Shown piece by piece: positions 21,061-32,917 of a stretch of 64,000 nucleotides of DNA. This DNA comes from Capsicum annuum (lineage: Eukaryota; Streptophyta; Magnoliopsida; Solanales; Solanaceae): assembly GCF_002878395.1 (NCBI RefSeq), contig NC_061118.1, forward strand, positions 83,751,730 to 83,815,729, given 5' to 3'. The translations under genes were made by a program, and so were the position numbers. Each line of letters opens with the position of its first letter. The first letter of the stretch is position 1. The notes below the pieces were generated by a model, which did no database searches, had not been told where the DNA came from, and saw only the letters and a program-made list of their open reading frames with translations.

Positions 21061-23357
21061 CATATTTACTTAATCCAATCAATCTCTAATATGAAGACGT
21101 GGCCTGAAATAAATAATTCAAAGATTGAGCCTCCTGAACCTAAGAAAATGCCTGATAGGCCTGCAAAAAATAGAATAAAGAGCAAATATGAACCAAGAAA
21201 AAATATGAAAAGATGTCCAAACAAAGAGTGAAAGTAACATCTTCCAAGTGGCATCAACAAGGCCATAACAGAAGATATTACAAGGTAAAACAGTCATATT
21301 ACATTTGATTTTAGAAGTTGTTTTTTCATGTTGCATTTTCCATATATTAACTATTATGCTTAAGTTTTTAGGTTCTTGATCCAAATTCACAAGGGACCAA
21401 GTTTACTGGTCAAGGAAGCAGCCATCCTGTAAGCTCAAGCCAACTTGCACCAACATTCAAAAAAATTCAGCACAATCTAGTTCAATTCAACATGTACCAA
21501 CATGTTCAAGCCAAGTTGCATCTTCAACAATAGTTTGTGTTGATACAACCAGAGTTAGAAGCTTCAAGAAAGCTGCAGGATCAAATTTTTGTAGTGATAC
21601 AACAATCCTTGTTACACAAGGAATCAAGAGTCAACTACCTCCTAAAAGAAGTGAAAATATTGAACAAAACAGGGGAAGAGTTGCAGGTACAGAAAATGCT
21701 GGAAAAGGTTGATAAAAAATTGCTAAGAATGTTGTATTTAGGATTTACACAAGTGCAACAAATACTGAATGTAAGTTTACTTCAACTTTGTTTCTTTTAA
21801 AAAAGTAAATGGATAAGTAAATATACTAAAAATGTTGTTCATTTTTTCTCAAAAAATATCTAGGAACATCAAGCCAAAGGATCCTACAAACTTGTGCAAC
21901 TTACAAGGATACAAGTTCCACAAGAGTTGATCTTGGTTATAAGTCTAGAGGCTTGAGATGAAAAAATAGAGATGCAGTCACCACAAATTAGTTGCAGCAG
22001 ATAGCAAACAACAACAAGAAGAAGTAGTAGCCAAGAAGAAGTTTCTCATGTTGATTATGTGAGCATTTTGTTTTGTAAGTTGGAGTACCAAACAAATAAT
22101 TAGTTTTAGTTGTTCCTTTGAATCTGCTAGTAATGAATAGCAGTAACAATTAGTTGCTTAGATTTTGAAGTATGTTAATACAGATTATGCAAACTTGAGC
22201 TCAATATGAAGCTATTTTTTGGATGTTACTTTGAGCTCAATTTAGAGCATATTTATGAAGCTGACTATTTTGCAGGTTTAGGCTCATTTGAAGCATATTT
22301 ATGAAGTTGTATTGATATTAGTTTGATCTCAATGTGAATCATGTATAAGAAAGTGATTTTGGTGAAACTTTGGTGTGTTTCTTGTCTACTTTGACAACAC
22401 CTTTTACTAGACTAGTAGCAATTACACCATGAAAAGTTCAGCAATAAACTTTGTTGCTAAGACTATTTAAGGCCAAGCCAAAATAAACTTTTCATTTCAT
22501 TAAAAGGAAGGAATGTTACATGGCCAATATTACACAAAAACTACACCTAAATAGTGGCCAAATACACATCAAAATAGTACAACTAAACTATCATGAAAAT
22601 CAACAATTCTGGTACATCACACCAGAAGCAATTACACCATAAAAAGTTCCGCAATTATGCTTGAATATCCATGTGCTCAACAACACCAAATTAGTAGTAA
22701 ATATACTACCATGAAAATTTTAGAAATTAGGCTTGAATATTCATGTGCCCAACAACACCAAACCAGTAGCAATAATGCCAATAATGTAGTATCTTCTTGC
22801 TCGATTTTGTTTCTCTTCAAAAGCCTTGACTTTGTTAACAAACCCCAAATTTAATTTGCTTGTGAAGAGTGTCGTTCTTCATACCAATTAAAGTAATCAC
22901 ATTCACTCAATTTCTATAAAAAAAAAAAAAACCACAATTACAAGTCAATAATTAATCAACTAATTAAATAAAAAAATATTACCTTTGAAATCTTACAAGT
23001 AAAAAAACCTATGATCTGAATTTGTTTAGTCCAAGAAGTTTTTAATAGAGCTTTATGACCACACTTACAATATCAAAAATCTTTATCACAAAAAACAGTG
23101 GAAGATAAGCTCGACATTGTCAAGCTCGATTGGAAAAAAAAGATGAAGAAGAAACCAAATACAAATAATTTAAAGAATTTGGATGGAGAAAAAAAGATGA
23201 AGAAGAAGAAGATTTGGGAATTTAGGGTTAGATTTTAGGAAGAAAATTAATATATAAGACAATGGGAGAAAAATAACCAGTGGAAGGCCAAAGCAGACGC
23301 CAAGTCAGCAAAAATAAGGGTTCAACGAGCCTTGGCCGTGTGAATTACACGCGAGCT
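21061..23357 (+). other. MULE 3' region
   Basis: 21540-21800 still encodes a charged stretch (QPELEASRKLQDQI) that may be the transposase tail. Beyond it, 22400-22800 has repeats of about 85 bases (GCTTGAATATYCATGTGC-like, near 22658 and 22729) and AATTACACCAT blocks. No second gene of the mudrB type is recognised. Confidence 0.6.
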
Positions 23358-23488
23358 GTCAACAAGACAAAAAGTGTCAAAATGACACATTCGATGCCCA
23401 TTTTAGGTATTTAAAATGAACAATGTTTATTTTAGGTGCCAAAGTGAAAGATTGCTGCAACTTTAGATGCTTGTCGATAGGTTCTGCC
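23358..23488 (-). repeat. MULE right terminal inverted repeat
   Basis: Reverse complement aligns with 17885-18015; followed by the target duplication GACAAATTA at 23489-23497. Confidence 0.85.
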
Positions 23489-23616
23489 GACAAATTATAT
23501 GTGATTAACTTATTAGAACCTAGGGGACGCACTTATGAATACACATAAAAAATTTTCTAAGTGTCTATAGGACACAACAACGTTTAGTTTAGTGCATAGA
23601 TAATTGAAAATTCATA

Positions 23617-23888
23617 CTCCCTTCATTCCAAAATAAATAAATTATTGAGCTATTTTTTATTGTTCAAAATAAATTAATTGTTTATTTTTTAAGAGACATA
23701 TTGAAAAATTCTTTCAATTTACCCTTTCATTTAATGAGGTTCTTAAGTACTTTAGATTTTATAGAAGAGTAATATAAGAACAATTAAAAGGGTAGTAGTA
23801 AAAAATAACCTACAATTTATATCCTAAAAAATTTTTCTTAAAAAATGTGTCATACCCCAATAATTCAATTATTTTGAAATGAAAGTTG
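23617..23888. mobile_element. Stowaway-like MITE, copy 2 (about 272 bp)
   Basis: Starts CTCCCTTCATTCCAAAATAA after TA (23615-23616) and ends with CAATAATTCAATTATTTTGAAATGAAAG near 23885; the last bases of the right TIR are degraded, so the right boundary is approximate. Internal blocks TTGTTCAAAATAA, AAGAGACAT, TTTCATTTAATGAG and GTGTCATACCCCAATAATTC are shared with copy 3 at 28123. Confidence 0.72.
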
Positions 23889-24088
23889 TTAGAATGTTTG
23901 AAATAAAATTTGCTAATAATTTTTTAAAAAGGCTAGCGGTATATAAGCTTTTTGAATCCATGATGTAATGAGAACATGAATTGCTATGAGTTCATGCTCA
24001 TTAATTGGCATATGAGACGGATAACAAGACTCAATAAAATATCTATGTATCCGGTTAAAGAATGTGGAGGAATAAATAAGATTTCTTC

Positions 24089-24331
24089 TCTTATAAATGT
24101 ATTATCATATATAGTGAATGTCTCCTTTACCATATATAGTGAATGTCTAATTTACCATAAATAGTGAACGTCTATTTATGGAAAAGTTAGAAACCCCAAG
24201 GTTAGTTTTTCTCTATAAATAAAGGAATTTTCTTTCGTTGTAATGAACCCTCAAAAACACCTTAAGAGAAATAATAATCACTCTTTCTTACCTCTCCATT
24301 TTTCTTCTTCTCTGTTTTATATTTCATAACA
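24089..24331 (+). repeat. Left LTR of a short copia-type element (243 bp)
   Basis: Nearly collinear with 27545-27786: TTATAAATGTATTA, repeated ATATAGTGAATGTCTA, AAGGTTAGTTTTTC and TTGTAATGAACCCTCAA. Its first bases read TC where the right copy has TG, and it ends ATAACA. Three tandem copies of an ACCATATATAGTGAATGTCT unit lie inside each LTR. Confidence 0.85.
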
Positions 24332-26640
24332 CGTTATCAGCATGAGACTCTGCCAAACAAGGTGAGATTATAAATCTAAAGGTAATTTTAAGGTTAGTAA
24401 TTTCTTATGTTATTTGTCCTTTGCTACTAATGATATAATTATTGTTGGATTTGAGGAAAAATAATTCGTTTGGAACCACTTATGCTTTAAATTTGTTCAT
24501 GAAGAACAATATTGTTAAAAGATATGATGATGAATTTAAGTCTAATCTCATTAAGAGGGTAAGATATTGGGTTGCAAGTTATAAGCACCATGATGATAAG
24601 ATGTTGGGTTCAAAGTCCCATCGAGTTATAGCCTAAGACACCTTTATATGGTTAACATATTGAGTTTGAATCTCAACACACCATACTGATGATATTATGA
24701 TGGCTAAGACAAAATAATGGATATTTGGTAGAAGTTCATGAAATCTGACCCATTAAATATGCTTCATTCGATGAAGTGAATGTAGTAGCAATATATGAAA
24801 AGTATAAAATATGACAACTTCCTTCATTCTTGAAGTGTATGTGGTAGCAGTGCATAATATGCCTGAAAGAATACAAGCGATTAAATGCACGAATATAAGC
24901 ATAGAGGGACAATATGATAATAATCATAAAAAGTGATAATATTTTTGCACGCATATCATGATTATAAGATATGTTAGAGAAAATTTCTCTATAACCATAT
25001 GTATGCCTCGATTTGCTCCTGAATTAGAAATATCTTAAAAGAGGCTATAGGTTATCATAATTTGATAGGCTTAAGGCATGATTATATTCTATTCCTGGGG
25101 AATGAGAAGCTTATTAATACAAACGTGCACTTGATTATGATGATATCACAATTCACCTCCGAAAGAAGTTGAATAACTGAGAATAATTATTTTGAAATCT
25201 ACTTCTAAAGTAGTAAATCTGAAATTTATTCATGTAATAGTAAATCTGAAATTTACTAAAGTAAAAGGTACATGTCATGGTAAACTTGGAGTTTACTAAA
25301 ATAAAAGTTCATAAATTGACATGAATGATTGCGACATTCCAAATATTTGTGTACTGAATATTGAGCATATATTGAAGAATTAGAAAATTCTTCACTACTT
25401 TTAATGTTACGTGTTCTCATGATAAGTTGATTGAACCAACTAATGTTGGGATTTGATCCCTCAAAATCTAAAAATTATAAAAGGTGAATATGAGACGGTT
25501 CACCTATCATGTGATATGTTGAAAAAATGCATCAATCAGATGATCACATGTCATTTATAGTCAACCAGCAGTATAAAGTTGCTTTCTTAATAAAATTGAG
25601 TAAGAGCATAATTTTCAAATTGTATAATCAAGACAATTCATCTTGATAATGTTGATTTGGCATAAAATGTCTTTGATAAATAGATGAATCATTGCTAATG
25701 AGAACAAAAGCTTCATGAATTGGTTTGAAATATTATATACAAAAGTACTTGTATGCATCAAACCAATAAATTATGATTAATTTTCCCTCAAAGTTGGTTC
25801 TGAGTCAAGAACCACACATTGTCCATCTAATAGTTTTGATGTGCAGTAAGATTAATAAATATACCATGATGCACAAAGACGTATTCCTAAAAAAAGATGG
25901 AGGATGTATGTTTGTTTTCCTAACATAAGGGGAAGATTATAAGTAGCTATGAAGTATATTAGGAATTATTATTAGATCCTCTTTCAAAATATAATTCAAG
26001 TCAAATGCCAAAATCATCTCATATTTAGATAGCGAGTGCTCCTATTTTGTGTCCCTAAAGGAAAAAATCTACGCATGCATGAAGCGTAGTAGATCAATCG
26101 ATTTCAAATGAAATAATCCTTGAAAAAGATAAGGAGCAAATAATCATAATAAGAAGGTAATGTGCTCTTGAAAAGCCTACGACATGACACTTCATGAAAT
26201 CTTATAAGAGGTTCAGGTACTTAAAAATAATAAAGTGATGAGATCTCTAAATGTGATGTCACACCGTGAACCGACATGAACTGATATATCAAAAATATCT
26301 TTGATACAATATTGGAGCAATATTTTCAAAGATTACGAGGATCAAAATTCTACATTTATTTAAACATGCTGATGTAGAAACATTTATCAAGTGACATGAA
26401 AGGATGCATCTTGGTAAGCATAAAACTTATTTGATTTGCAATCCAAACACTTGAAGATATCGCACGTAAAATGCTGAATATTGTCACTTGACAAAATTTA
26501 TATGAAACTTTTTAAGGATCCAAAATGTTTGAAGCATATAAAAGTTTCTAGAAAACTTATCTATAATCCTTATATTTTATAAGCTTATAGCTTGAAAATT
26601 ATTGGAACTCTTGGAGAGTTTTCAAAAGCAATAGATTATT
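24332..26640 (+). other. Decayed copia interior without a followable frame
   Basis: Gag and most of pol should be here. I see only short fragments, for example an open stretch at 24442-24636 and TTYRTTMATG-like repeats around 24750-24860 and 25200-25320. No integrase or RT catalytic box is recognised. Confidence 0.55.
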
Positions 26641-27404
26641 TGCTGGAATGAGAAATATACAGAATTAGATTGGTTATATATCTTAGTGAAATTGGTGTAC
26701 TAATGTATCTTATAACTTCTACAAGACCTGATATAACCTTTCGATCAATTTGTTAGTAAGACATAGTTCTGCTCTTATTAAGAGGCATCAGAATGAGATC
26801 AAACATATGGGCTTATTTTATTTTAAAGATTGTAGTCCCTATCTAGTTGATTATGCTGATGTTGGGTACTTATCTAATCCGTACAAAGCTCGATCTCAAA
26901 TAATCTATGTGTTCATATATTGGGTTACTGTCATATCTTGGAGATATACAAAAAAGTCTATCATAGTCACTTCATCGAACCATGCTGAGATAATAACTAT
27001 TTATGAAACAAGCCAAGAGTGTGTGTGGTTGAGGTCGACGATACATCTCATTCACGAAAAATGTGATTTGAAATGTGACAAAGTACCTATAATTTTTTTG
27101 AGGATAATGCAACATGCACAACATAACTTAAAAAAGGACTTAAGGAGATAGAACGAAGCCTATTTTGCCAAAGCTTTTCTACATATACGAGCTACAAAAG
27201 AATGGTGATATTAACGTGCAACAAATTCATTCAAGTGATAATGTTGCTGATTTATTCAACAAGTCTCCTCCAACCGCAACTTTTAAGAAGATAATGCACA
27301 AGATCGGGATGCAAAGGTTCAAGGATGTTCTTATTAAGGGGAGTCAATACGCGATGTACTCTTTTTTTCTTATGAGGTTTTGTCCCACTGGATTTTTCTT
27401 GTAA
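26640..27404 (+). pseudogene. Copia RT end and RNase H, broken
   Basis: 26750-27151 encodes KRHQNEIKHMGLFYFKD, VDYADVGYLSNPYKARSQ, TVISWRYTKKSIIVTSSNHAE and ETSQECVWLRS, the standard copia RNase H series; the first Asp sits in YADVGYLSD-like context. A frame change near 27150 leads to LFYIYELQKNGDINVQQIHSSDNVADLFNKSPP and KIGMQRFKDV (27165-27340), the conserved C-terminal end of pol. The upstream piece (26640-26750) matches the end of RT with several stops. Non-functional. Confidence 0.88.
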
Positions 27405-27544
27405 GGTTTCTAATAAAACAACCTATATGCGTATTGTTAGAGATTTGTACTCTTTTTCTTTCACTAGATTTTTTTCCACTAGGTTTTTTTCTAGTTAGGT
27501 TTTAACGAGACACATTGTCTATCAATTAGGCACTCAAAGGAAAG

Positions 27545-27786
27545 TGTTATAAATGTATTACCATATATTGTGAATGTCTACTTTACCATATATAGTGAAT
27601 GTCTAATTTACCATATATAATGAATGTCTATTTATGAAAAAGTTAGAAAACCCAAGGTTAGTTTTTCCCTATAACTAAAGGGATTTTTCTTCATTGTAAT
27701 GAACCCTCAAGAACACCTCAAGAGAAATAATAATCACTCTCTCTTCTCTCTCTATTCTTGTTGTTCTTGCTTTATATTTTCTAACA
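27545..27786 (+). repeat. Right LTR of the copia-type element (242 bp)
   Basis: Starts TGTTATAAATGTATTACC and ends TTTCTAACA. It differs from the left LTR at roughly one base in fifteen by eye, so the insertion is not recent. Confidence 0.85.
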
Positions 27787-28122
27787 TTTTCACAATTTTA
27801 TTTTAATTAAATTCTAGTCTCACATTCATTTATTTGAGATAATTTCTTGATGATTTTTTTTGTGATAGTATGATTTTTTTAATTTATTCGAAATAAGTTA
27901 GATCGACTCTTATAAAAACATCAAATAATCTAAAAGCATCAAATACTATGAGATAATAAAACCTTAAAGTATCTTTTTTAACTCCCTTTTTTGCTCTCTT
28001 CACGACAACCAAGAAAGTACTAATTAAATTGATTTTGTACATCATTTGGGAGGTTGGTTGATGATTGAAATATATAGTTGGATCAATTAAGAACCTTCCT
28101 TCCCTCGTATTGATAACCATTA

Positions 28123-28394
28123 CTTTCTCCATTCCAAAATAAATGAATTATTAAGCTATTTTTTAATATTCAAAATAAATAAATTATTCATTCTTTAAGA
28201 GACATGTTGAAATTTTGTCTCAATTTTATCCTTTCATTTAATGAGTTCTTCAGTACTTCACATTTTCTAGAAGAGTAATTTAAAAATAATTTTAAAAATA
28301 ACAGTGGAAAGTAACCTACAATTTATGTCCTAAAAGATTTTTGATAAGAAATGTGTCATACCCCAATAATTCAATTATTTTAAAATGGAGGGTG
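28123..28394. mobile_element. Stowaway-like MITE, copy 3 (272 bp)
   Basis: Starts CTTTCTCCATTCCAAAATAA after TA (28121-28122) and ends AATTATTTTAAAATGGAGGGTG before TA (28395-28396). Very close to copy 2 at 23617 through the interior. Confidence 0.78.
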
Positions 28395-28396
28395 TA

Positions 28397-28735
28397 ATTA
28401 ATTTCACTGTTCATAGCTCCAACCTCCTAATTCATCCTTATATGGCAGGTTGGAATATGTATTATCATAATGATGGTAGAAATGGAATCATTTTTGTTTT
28501 TATATTTTATACAAAATCCTATAAACTTAATTAGTAAGTCTAAGTAGCAGAAGTCTGTTTCTAGGGATGTTTTATCAATTTCTTTTCATTTGTATCTGTT
28601 GAAAATTCCAATTTAATTTAAGTAGAAATTTATCTTTCTTCCTCCGTTCATACGTATTTCATACATTCCAGGGGAGTTGGGTAAAATTTCATGTGATTCA
28701 GTAAATAAAATTGAAATGACACAATTGCTAGATCA
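28397..28735. other. AT-rich spacer
   Basis: No coding, repeat or structural signal recognised. Confidence 0.6.
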
Positions 28736-28744
28736 TTTATCTAA

Positions 28745-30259
28745 GGCAAAATAGTTTGATGGACCCTTGTGCTATGTCCGTTTTGTAATGTGAATACTAC
28801 GACTTACATGTTTGTCATCTGGACCCTTGAACCCACTAAAAAGCAACATTTTAAACCCTTTGACCATTGACCAGACCTATATGGCATTAAAATGGCTGAC
28901 TAGGACGAAACGCGTTCAGGAACGCGCCTTGAGTGTGAGTGGGGGTCAATTTTTAGTCAATTTTATATTAAAATAATTTTAAAAAATAAAAATAATATTA
29001 AAATTAAAAAAAAAAAAAAAAAAGGGGCCTTTTTTCCTCCATTTTTTTTAATTTAAAAAAATAAAAATAATAAATTTTAAAAAAATAAAAATGCCCCCCT
29101 TCGCCAACCCCCAACCCCCTGTTCAGCCACTCCCACCCCACCCCTCAGCCCCTCTCCCCCAACCCCCAACCCTCATCCAGCCACCCCCCACCCTACCCCT
29201 CACCCCGTCCAACCCCCTCCCCGGTCCAGTCACCCCCAACCCCACTCCTCACCTCCGTCCTTTAGTCCAGCCACCCTCCCCCTCGTCTAGCCCCCTCTCC
29301 CGTCCAGCCACCCTTTCACCTCGGTCCAGCCTCCTTCCCCTGTCCAGCCGCCCCCACCTCACCCCTAGTCCCCTTCCCCCGTCCAACCACCCTCTCACCC
29401 CACCCCTTCATCCTAGTCCAGCCTCCCTCCCCATCCAGCCACCCCCCACCGCACCCCTAGCCCCCTTCTCCCCGTCCAGCCACCCCACCCCATTCCTCAC
29501 CCTCGTCCAGCCACCCTCTCCCAGCCTCCTCCCCTATCTAGCTACCCCTACCTCACCACTGTCCATCCCCCACCCCAGCCCCATCCAGCACCCCCACCCC
29601 TCACTTTTTATTTTACTTTTAAATTTCTCCTCTCAATTCAAATCTTTTCATATTTTTTTGGATTAAAATTTAAATTTGAAATCTTTTCATACTTTTTTGG
29701 GATTAAAATTTAAATTTAAATTGAAAGTGAGTGATAGTGGATATAGAAAAATTAGTGAATTTCATGAATAAGCTTGAAAAAACCTAAAGTTTTTGTGAAT
29801 TTGGTAAAGATATTCAAATTTAAAAATCGAAAATTCATTATGTTTGTATATATAAATTTATAGTTAAAAATTTTAATTAGTTGAAGAAGAATTTTAATTA
29901 TTTGGAATGAATTTGATATTTTTTGTGAGGAAAAATAAAAACATGATTATTTAAATTTTTCTATAATTTATAAAAAAAACTTTATTTAATTAAATTTATT
30001 TTTAATATCTAATTTCTTGTGTAGAATTTTAAAAATGACATGAAATTCAATGTAATACCTGAAAATGACGTTGATGTTGACGTGGCAGATGTGGAAGCTG
30101 ACATGGTAGCTGACGTGGGGCGAGTGTGTTACACTCACCAAAAGAATATTTAAAATATTGCTTTTTAGTGGGTTCAATGGTCCAGATGACAAACATGTAA
30201 GTCGGAGTATCCACATTACAAAACGGACATAGTACAAGGGTCCATCGAACCATTTTACC
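28745..30259. mobile_element. Non-autonomous MULE-like element, copy 1 (1515 bp), C-rich interior
   Basis: The left end reads GGCAAAATAGTTTGATGGAC and the right end, reversed, GGTAAAATGGTTCGATGGAC. The TIRs align for about 110 bases (shared ACATGTTTGTCATCTGGACC and GAACCCACTAAAAAGCAA). The 9-bp duplication TTTATCTAA is perfect on both sides (28736-28744 and 30260-30268). No transposase is encoded. The interior has an A/T-rich arm, a C-rich block (29091-29610) and a second A/T-rich arm. A second copy with its own TSD is at 36146. TSD length and TIR length point to the Mutator superfamily, but the terminal sequence is unlike the MULE at 17885. Confidence 0.85.
29091..29610 (+). repeat. C-rich degenerate minisatellite inside the MULE-like element
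   Basis: About 520 bases with very few G on the plus strand, built from variants of GTCCAGCCACCCCC and CCTCACCCC units. It can be read as a 191-codon Pro/Leu/Ser frame, but that is a product of composition. The minus strand has many GGGG runs. Confidence 0.85.
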
Positions 30260-30979
30260 TTTATCTAATCTATCTAATTAGATGAAGAATAGTGCATAAA
30301 TTTAATTACATATATAATTGAAGTGGCCTAATACACACCTATACTATTTAAAAGTAAATTTATTTATCCATTAAAATGTCACAATCAGATTTTGTCCTGA
30401 ATGTGTATTACATGCGCTGACACGTGTCAATAACATTTTTTTTTCTTTTTTCCTAGATTAATCAATGACTTCAATCTTTTTGTTTTAGTTTAAATCTAAG
30501 CAAAGTCCATTTATTGATAAAATGAACGAATTGGATTGGGTCAAAGCCACCCCAATTCAACAAGCGAAATAACTTCAATTCCTTCACTATTTCACAACCT
30601 TTTGTCATTTTTGTGAAATTCAAGAAACCCAAACTCAATTCAATAAAATTCGAGCATAACCCAATTCATATGCAAACACAAAATTGAATTCTTGAAATTT
30701 AAGAAACCCACAATCCATTTCAGTAAAATTCAAGTAATTCACAATTCAATTCGTAAATTCAAGAAACTCATAATCCAACTTTGTAAAAAGCGATAAATCT
30801 AGAACTAAATTCACAAAATTTGAAAAACACACAAAACAATTCATTAAAATGCAAGAAACCCATAACCCAACTCGAAATCCAAAATACCCACAACCAAATT
30901 TTGTAAAATTTGAATAACCCACAATCCAATTAAATTCCCAACTATCTATAATAAAATATCAAAAAAATTAAAAGAATAA

Positions 30980-32082
30980 GGCCTCATTTGTTTGCACTTA
31001 ACGGAGGTCTGAATATGAATGGTTCAGACTTCAGACCATTAAGTGCATTTGTTTTTTATTAAAACTTTAGGTCTTAATAGGTCTTAATCATTCAGATCTA
31101 GAACCAAGTCTTAAAAGGTCTGAAGAGATATTCTGGTGTTGGATAATATTCACCACTCTATTCATAATCATCAGTTACCACCACTAACCACCTCTGCCAC
31201 CGCTATCATTGTCAACCATCACCCATCACCACCAACCACCTCCACCATCACAACCACCATCGACATCAAATATCGCTACCAACCACTATTATCAACCATT
31301 ACCACACCTACTAACTCTATTATTCTAATTATATTCACCGTCATCACCACTGTCAACACCACCACCATCATCAACCACTACCAACCAATCTCTACTACCG
31401 ACTAACTCATCTATCACAACTAGCACCACCACTAACTACCACTAATACATCACAACCTCCACACATTCTTTGGCCATCATCACCACTGTCACTAGCAACG
31501 CCACATCTACCACCACTTCAACCACTACCATCGCTATAATTTATCTCTATTAACAATTATCTCCACCATCACAACAAACAATATTTCCAACTACCAACTA
31601 GCACCAACAGATCGTCAACCATCATGCATTTATGTTTCAGCCAACACAATCAACGCAATCAACACTTCAAACTACTAACATCAAGCAATGTCACATCACA
31701 ATCACCACCACTATCATAACAATCACTATAATATCAACCATCACAACTATTAACACTAACATATTAATCACTAACATCAATCATTGTCACTGCAACCACT
31801 ATTATAAACCATCTCCACTATCACTAACAAACATAAATATTTTTTTCAATCAAATAATAATTTTGTTGCATTAAATTACATATTTTTTTAATATATAATT
31901 AATTTTTATTTAAATTATATTTTTTATTTTATTATATATATAAATAAAAAAAATTACACATTCAGATGTTGAAAAATAAATAGTCTTAATGATTCAGTTT
32001 TCAGATCTAGAGACAACATCTTAATCATTCAGATGTACCTTCAGATTCAGACGTCTGAATCTTAAAATTAACGAATGCAGCC
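30980..32082. mobile_element. Tourist/Harbinger-like MITE (1103 bp) with CAC/ATC-rich interior
   Basis: Flanked by TAA on both sides (30977-30979 and 32083-32085). Left end GGCCTCATTTGTTTGCACTT, right end reversed GGCTGCATTCGTTAATTTTA. Subterminal zones contain many TTCAGA/TCTGAA motifs in both orientations. The middle (31140-31830) is a degenerate run of CAC, CAT and ATC triplets. 3-bp TAA duplication and GGCC(T/C) ends fit PIF/Harbinger-type MITEs. It lies wholly inside the TIR element at 30323-32457, so it inserted later. Confidence 0.72.
31140..31830 (+). repeat. Degenerate CAC/ATC triplet array
   Basis: Plus strand made largely of CAC, ACC, CAT and ATC triplets with almost no G. Thr/Ile/His-rich open frames (31136-31405, 31632-31874) follow from this composition and are not genes. 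Confidence 0.8.
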
Positions 32083-32457
32083 TAAGTGTATTTGTCAACT
32101 CATCGATGAGACGGAGGTTGAGAAAAGAAATGGATCTAAGAAATTAGAGATGGAGTTAAGAAAGAGAGGAGAAAATATGAAAAAAAGACAAAGATGAAGA
32201 GAGAGAGAAAAAAAAGAAAAACATATAAAAAAGTAAAGAAAGAAAATAACAACTATATAAATATAAATAAAAACTTTAAATAGAATTAGTTGATAAAATC
32301 CAATTGAATAATGATATGTGGACGTTTTAATAAGCTTTTAATTTTTTTTTTTCGCTTTTCACGCACATGTTGGAATGTGTATGTCACATTCTTTGCCCGA
32401 TCAATTTTGAGGGATAAATAAATTTATTTTAAATAATATAGGTGTGTGTTATGTTAC

Positions 32458-32816
32458 TTTAATAATTTAGATATGCCTTGAATTTTTCGATCATAATTTA
32501 AGATCAAAATGATAACTTTTCCTATGAATATCACAAAATCAATTTATGATTCCTCAGTTGGTTGGTCAAGATCCTTAGTCAAGTCTGACTTCATTCATAA
32601 TGCTACAGAATGAGGTAGTTATTAGTCAAACATTGTTTGTTTTTCTTTGGCACGTTAAGTGAGTTAAAAGACCAGCAGATTATAGTCTTAATCAATAAAT
32701 ATATACATGTCACATCTTGCCTTTCACTTTTGTCTTTGGAAGGGTGTGTCTTTTTGTTTTATTCTTAGTTGATTCTATTATCGATAAGACTACATATAGT
32801 AATATACTTATACTAG
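32458..32816. other. AT-rich spacer
   Basis: No coding or repeat structure recognised. Confidence 0.6.
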
Positions 32817-32917
32817 TAGATTTTCTTAAACTTCACACATAATAGAAATTTTTAATATGCTAAGTTAGCTTTTTTTTCTATTATTGAAAATAGTTATACT
32901 TTACTTGTGATATATAC

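Larger units (their letters stand above)
17885..23488 (+). mobile_element. Mutator-like element (MULE), 5604 bp, with long TIRs and 9-bp TSD
   Basis: Both termini are readable. The left end starts GTCTAAACCCATCGACAA; the right end, reversed, starts GGCAGAACCTATCGACAA. The repeats stay alignable for about 130 bases (17885-18015 and 23358-23488), sharing CTTTCACTTTGGCACCT. A perfect 9-bp duplication GACAAATTA flanks the element (17876-17884 and 23489-23497). Long TIRs and 9-bp duplications are the Mutator superfamily signature, and the interior carries a MuDR-type transposase gene with an N-terminal DNA-binding domain and SWIM finger. The termini are well preserved compared with the coding region. 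Confidence 0.92.
24089..27786 (+). mobile_element. Ty1-copia retrotransposon with short LTRs, 3.7 kb, internally decayed
   Basis: Two LTRs of about 242 bases enclose 3.2 kb. Directly after the left LTR, CGTTATCAGCATGAGAC resembles an initiator tRNA-Met priming site as used by copia elements. Directly before the right LTR is the purine run AAAGGAAAG. A recognisable RNase H end lies at 26750-27350. Flanks TCTTC (24084-24088) and TTTTC (27787-27791) may be a one-mismatch 5-bp target duplication. At 3.7 kb it is shorter than a full copia element (about 5 kb), so internal sequence has been deleted. Confidence 0.85.
30323..32457. mobile_element. TIR element of about 2.1 kb holding a Tourist-like insertion
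   Basis: The left segment from 30323 (GTGGCCTAATACACACCTAT) and the reverse of the right end at 32457 (GTAACATAACACACACCTAT) align for roughly 50 bases (TATTTAAAAKWAAATTTATT, then TATCC). Similar spacing of CACGTGT or CACATGT motifs follows. I could not find a convincing target duplication, so class and exact ends are uncertain; the TIR length would suit a MULE. 30400-30970 is rich in AATTCAAGAAACCCA-like repeats. The unit at 30980-32082 is a later insertion. Confidence 0.6.

Noticed and set aside
29091..29666. 191-codon Pro-rich open frame
   Set aside because: It follows from the C-rich minisatellite; the other copy of the same element does not keep the frame, and no domain is visible.
31136..31874. 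Two Thr/Ile/His-rich open frames
   Set aside because: Products of the CAC/ATC triplet array within a MITE.
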